This document shows, in pieces, positions 62,118-64,000 of a stretch of DNA of 64,000 bases (positions within the stretch are counted from its first letter, which is position 1; the number at the start of each line of letters is the position of its first letter). The position numbers were made by a program, and so were the translations under genes. Origin of the DNA: an uncultured Paracoccaceae bacterium (GTDB lineage Bacteria > Pseudomonadota > Alphaproteobacteria > Rhodobacterales > Rhodobacteraceae); assembly GCA_937916485.1 (NCBI GenBank), contig CALFSV010000120.1:4293-68292 (forward strand), written 5' to 3'. The notes below the pieces were generated by a model. The model did not search any database, had not been told where the DNA came from, and saw nothing but the letters and a program-made list of their open reading frames with translations.

Positions 62118-62933
62118 CTAGGTCAGAGGGGGCCCGGACTTGCGGAACTCGGACGGGGTCAGGCCGGCCCGCGCCTGAAAGCTCCGGGTGAAATAGGCGG
62201 GCGAGGTGAAACCCAGCTTTTTCGAGATATCCTGGACCGGGGTCCGCGTCTCACGCAGCAACACGCGAGCCTCATAGATGATCCGGTCGTTCAGTAAGGA
62301 CAGGGCAGGGCGCCCGCAGGTCTGCTTGCAACAGCGGCTCAGGTGCGTGGGGGTTACGCCAAGGGATTGCGCGTAATCCGCCACGCCCTTGCCAGAGGCA
62401 AAATCACGCTCCACCAGATCGGTGTATGCCGCCACCAGTCGGGCGCTGCTCGATTTGCTGCGGCTGTCGATGGCGTCGACAGGACGGTTTTCGACGAGGC
62501 GTTGAAACGCCACGGACATGATCCCAAGGTAGTAATGCGCCGCGCGCGAATGGCCCGCCTTTTCCGATTTCAGTTCGCGTTCGAGGTTGTCGAAGTGCCC
62601 GGTCATTTCCTTTTGGGCGATCACGTCCCGCATCCGCAGGTGGATATGTTCCTCAGGCCATTCCGACGCCATCGCAGCCGGGATCGAAAGGATATAGCCA
62701 AAGACCGTCGGCCCGGCCTCGAACCCGTACATGACGTGGGCCGGTATATAGATCAGGTTGTTCGGCCCATAGCCCGAAGTCAGTCCCGCAACGGTGATCC
62801 GCCCTTGTCCCTTGCTGAAGTAGATCAGCCGCGGGCTTGCATGACTGCGCATGGCTTCGGTCCGCCAACGCCCGGCTGTCGGGCTTTGGGCGATGGAATT
62901 CAGGGACAAACGGTTCTTGAGCGTATCGGACAT
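62118..62933 (-). CDS. AraC-family transcriptional regulator
   Basis: A 271-residue regulator. The N-terminal cupin-like ligand domain (about 1-150; RLIYFSKGQGRITVAGLTSGYGPNNLIYIPAHVMYGFEAG) is followed by two helix-turn-helix motifs in the C-terminal 100 residues (GVADYAQSLGVTPTHLSRCCKQ and PVQDISKKLGFTSPAYFTRSFQ), ending LTPSEFRK. ATG 62933 has a GGGGGGG run 5 bases upstream; the frame open to 63086 overlaps miaA and is rejected. Its target is unknown; the neighbouring barrel gene and ABC operon are candidates. Confidence 0.92.
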   Translation of the reverse strand: MSDTLKNRLSLNSIAQSPTAGRWRTEAMRSHASPRLIYFSKGQGRITVAGLTSGYGPNNLIYIPAHVMYGFEAGPTVFGYILSIPAAMASEWPEEHIHLRMRDVIAQKEMTGHFDNLERELKSEKAGHSRAAHYYLGIMSVAFQRLVENRPVDAIDSRSKSSSARLVAAYTDLVERDFASGKGVADYAQSLGVTPTHLSRCCKQTCGRPALSLLNDRIIYEARVLLRETRTPVQDISKKLGFTSPAYFTRSFQARAGLTPSEFRKSGPPLT

Positions 62934-63078
62934 GATGACCCCCCCAGGATAACAGGCACTAAACTGACGCAATGTTCGAATAATGCAACTATTCGCCCCA
63001 AACGCGCAGAAATCAACATCAAATATGTGGCAAAGAGGCAGGTTCTGTTGATAACTTTGTGGGTAAGCCTGTGGAAAA

Positions 63079-63984
63079 TCAGGCACTGGCAGGGTGCCAG
63101 ATCCAGCTTTTCATCCGGGACCGGAACCAGGTGCGCTGCCGTTTGGCGTATTGGCGACTTGCAATGATCGCCCTGTCTCGGGCCGTCGCAAGGTCGATCG
63201 CCCCCTGCAGGTGGGCGATCAATTCGGGTGCTCCGATCGCTTTGGACGACAGATGGCCGGGGTCCCATTTGGGCAACATTGCACGGGCTTCTTCGAGCGC
63301 ACCTTGCGCCAGCATCAAATCGAAACGTTGTTCAATGCGGGGTGACAACCACTCCGGCGGTGCGTCGAGGACCACGGCCACAGCAGACCCAAGCGGCAAA
63401 AGCGGAGACGGCGTGCGGTCCTGCCAGATCGCCAGCCCTTCGCCGGTCGACCGCAAAACCTCCCACGCGCGTTGGACGCGGGCGCGATTGGCGAGATCGA
63501 TCTTTGCAGCCGTGGCCGGGTCCAGGCCCAAACGCAGTTCGTGCAGCGAAAGTGCGTCCGCTTCGGCCCTCACGCCCGGCGGCGTTGCCGGTATGTCGGC
63601 CAAACCTTCGGTCAGCGCCGTTAGATATAATCCGGTGCCGCCGACAACAATGGGCCGCGATGGGCCAGACAGAAATGGTGTCACATCGCGCAACCAATGA
63701 CCCACAGAATAGGATCCGTCAAAGGGCACATGACCATACAGTGCATGAGGCGCAGCATTCAGGTCCGCTTCGGACGGTCGCGCCGTTAGCAGCCGCCAGC
63801 CGTCAAAGACCTGCAGCGCATCTGCATTGATCACCGTCCCTCCCTGCGCCCGAGCAATGGCAAGGGCCAGCCCCGATTTGCCCGAGGCGGTCGGTCCGGC
63901 GATGATCACCGGCATGTCGGGAGACAGTTCGCGCAGAGGCGACGGCAGGTGCCGGGACAGGTACTGTGGCAGGTGTTGGGCCAT
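63079..63984 (-). CDS. miaA: tRNA dimethylallyltransferase MiaA
   Basis: This enzyme adds the isopentenyl group to A37 of tRNAs reading UNN codons. P-loop GPTASGKS at 30-37 of the long form, [17 protein letters not shown] (Asp catalytic), [14 protein letters not shown] and the C-terminal [13 protein letters not shown] are all present. The usual start would be ATG 63915 ([14 protein letters not shown]); the frame is open past the right edge, through a leucine/histidine/proline repeat ([12 protein letters not shown]), so the true N-terminus is uncertain. Neither start has a clear ribosome site. Confidence 0.9.
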   Translation of the reverse strand: MAQHLPQYLSRHLPSPLRELSPDMPVIIAGPTASGKSGLALAIARAQGGTVINADALQVFDGWRLLTARPSEADLNAAPHALYGHVPFDGSYSVGHWLRDVTPFLSGPSRPIVVGGTGLYLTALTEGLADIPATPPGVRAEADALSLHELRLGLDPATAAKIDLANRARVQRAWEVLRSTGEGLAIWQDRTPSPLLPLGSAVAVVLDAPPEWLSPRIEQRFDLMLAQGALEEARAMLPKWDPGHLSSKAIGAPELIAHLQGAIDLATARDRAIIASRQYAKRQRTWFRSRMKSWIWHPASA

Positions 63985-64000
63985 GTGCTGGGGCAGGGTC

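Noticed and set aside
1..64000. Search for tRNA, rRNA, insertion sequences, prophage genes and CRISPR arrays
   Set aside because: None seen: no GGTTCRANYCC-type T-arm in a foldable context, no transposase or phage structural genes, and no regularly spaced repeats. XerD is the only recombinase and fits the chromosomal housekeeping enzyme.

Overview
The window looks like a stretch of ordinary chromosome from a marine-type alphaproteobacterium of the Rhodobacterales (Roseobacter group). The reasons are the high GC content, the run fumC-DUF4169-RHH_4, an alphaproteobacterial SspB, an IalB-family protein, an AglEFGAK alpha-glucoside system of the type described in Sinorhizobium, two dipeptide/oligopeptide-type ABC importers and dense start/stop overlaps (ATGA, GTGA). 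I see no rRNA, tRNA, insertion sequence, prophage or CRISPR array. The species is not identifiable from the sequence alone.

Layout. 1-8108 (minus) is one operon: M20 metallopeptidase, solute-binding protein, two permeases, fused double ATPase, aldehyde dehydrogenase and a cut-off SDR; it looks like uptake and oxidation of an amide-bonded compound. 8271-12493 (plus) is an RND efflux pair. 12495-15999 (minus) holds SelO, a FAD/NAD(P)-binding protein and MsrA, followed by CcdA and a membrane hydrolase translationally coupled to a cytochrome P450 (16219-19655, plus). 19915-23586 holds a small unknown gene, then RHH_4, DUF4169, fumC, sspB and glk. 22615-32668 is a divergent sugar locus: aglR-GH1-glk to the left and aglE-F-G-A-K to the right, with two identical AAAGCGCTTT operators in between, one lying inside the aglE promoter.

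32760-38974 carries ppx, a C1/folate trio (virulence-factor-family protein, MTHFR, methyl-THF methyltransferase), rlmE and glpK. 38994-44865 is an envelope block: M15-type peptidase, L,D-transpeptidase, an LpxD-like acyltransferase, a private ACP with a ketosynthase, and IalB. 45298-54299 is housekeeping: HerA-like ATPase, CorC/HlyC protein, xerD with two uncharacterised partners, aroK-aroB, ssb and a lytic transglycosylase. 54408-60984 (minus) is a second peptide-type ABC importer with an unusually long permease, followed by a small outer-membrane protein, an AraC regulator and miaA.

The most interesting non-annotated material is between genes. The 432-base gap 44866-45297 appears to encode two short structured RNAs on the minus strand, each with a good intrinsic terminator. 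One presents CCCTCCC in a loop, the other carries a purine-rich linker, and the two share a 15-base complementary segment (14 of 15 pairs). A PdhR/FadR-like palindrome sits at their shared edge with the HerA-like gene. In addition, all three solute-binding-protein genes are followed directly by a strong hairpin before the first permease gene, and a three-copy dispersed intergenic repeat ends in CGGGATATTT..GGCGAGATGAGG. All functional statements rest on reading motifs and context; no database search was run.
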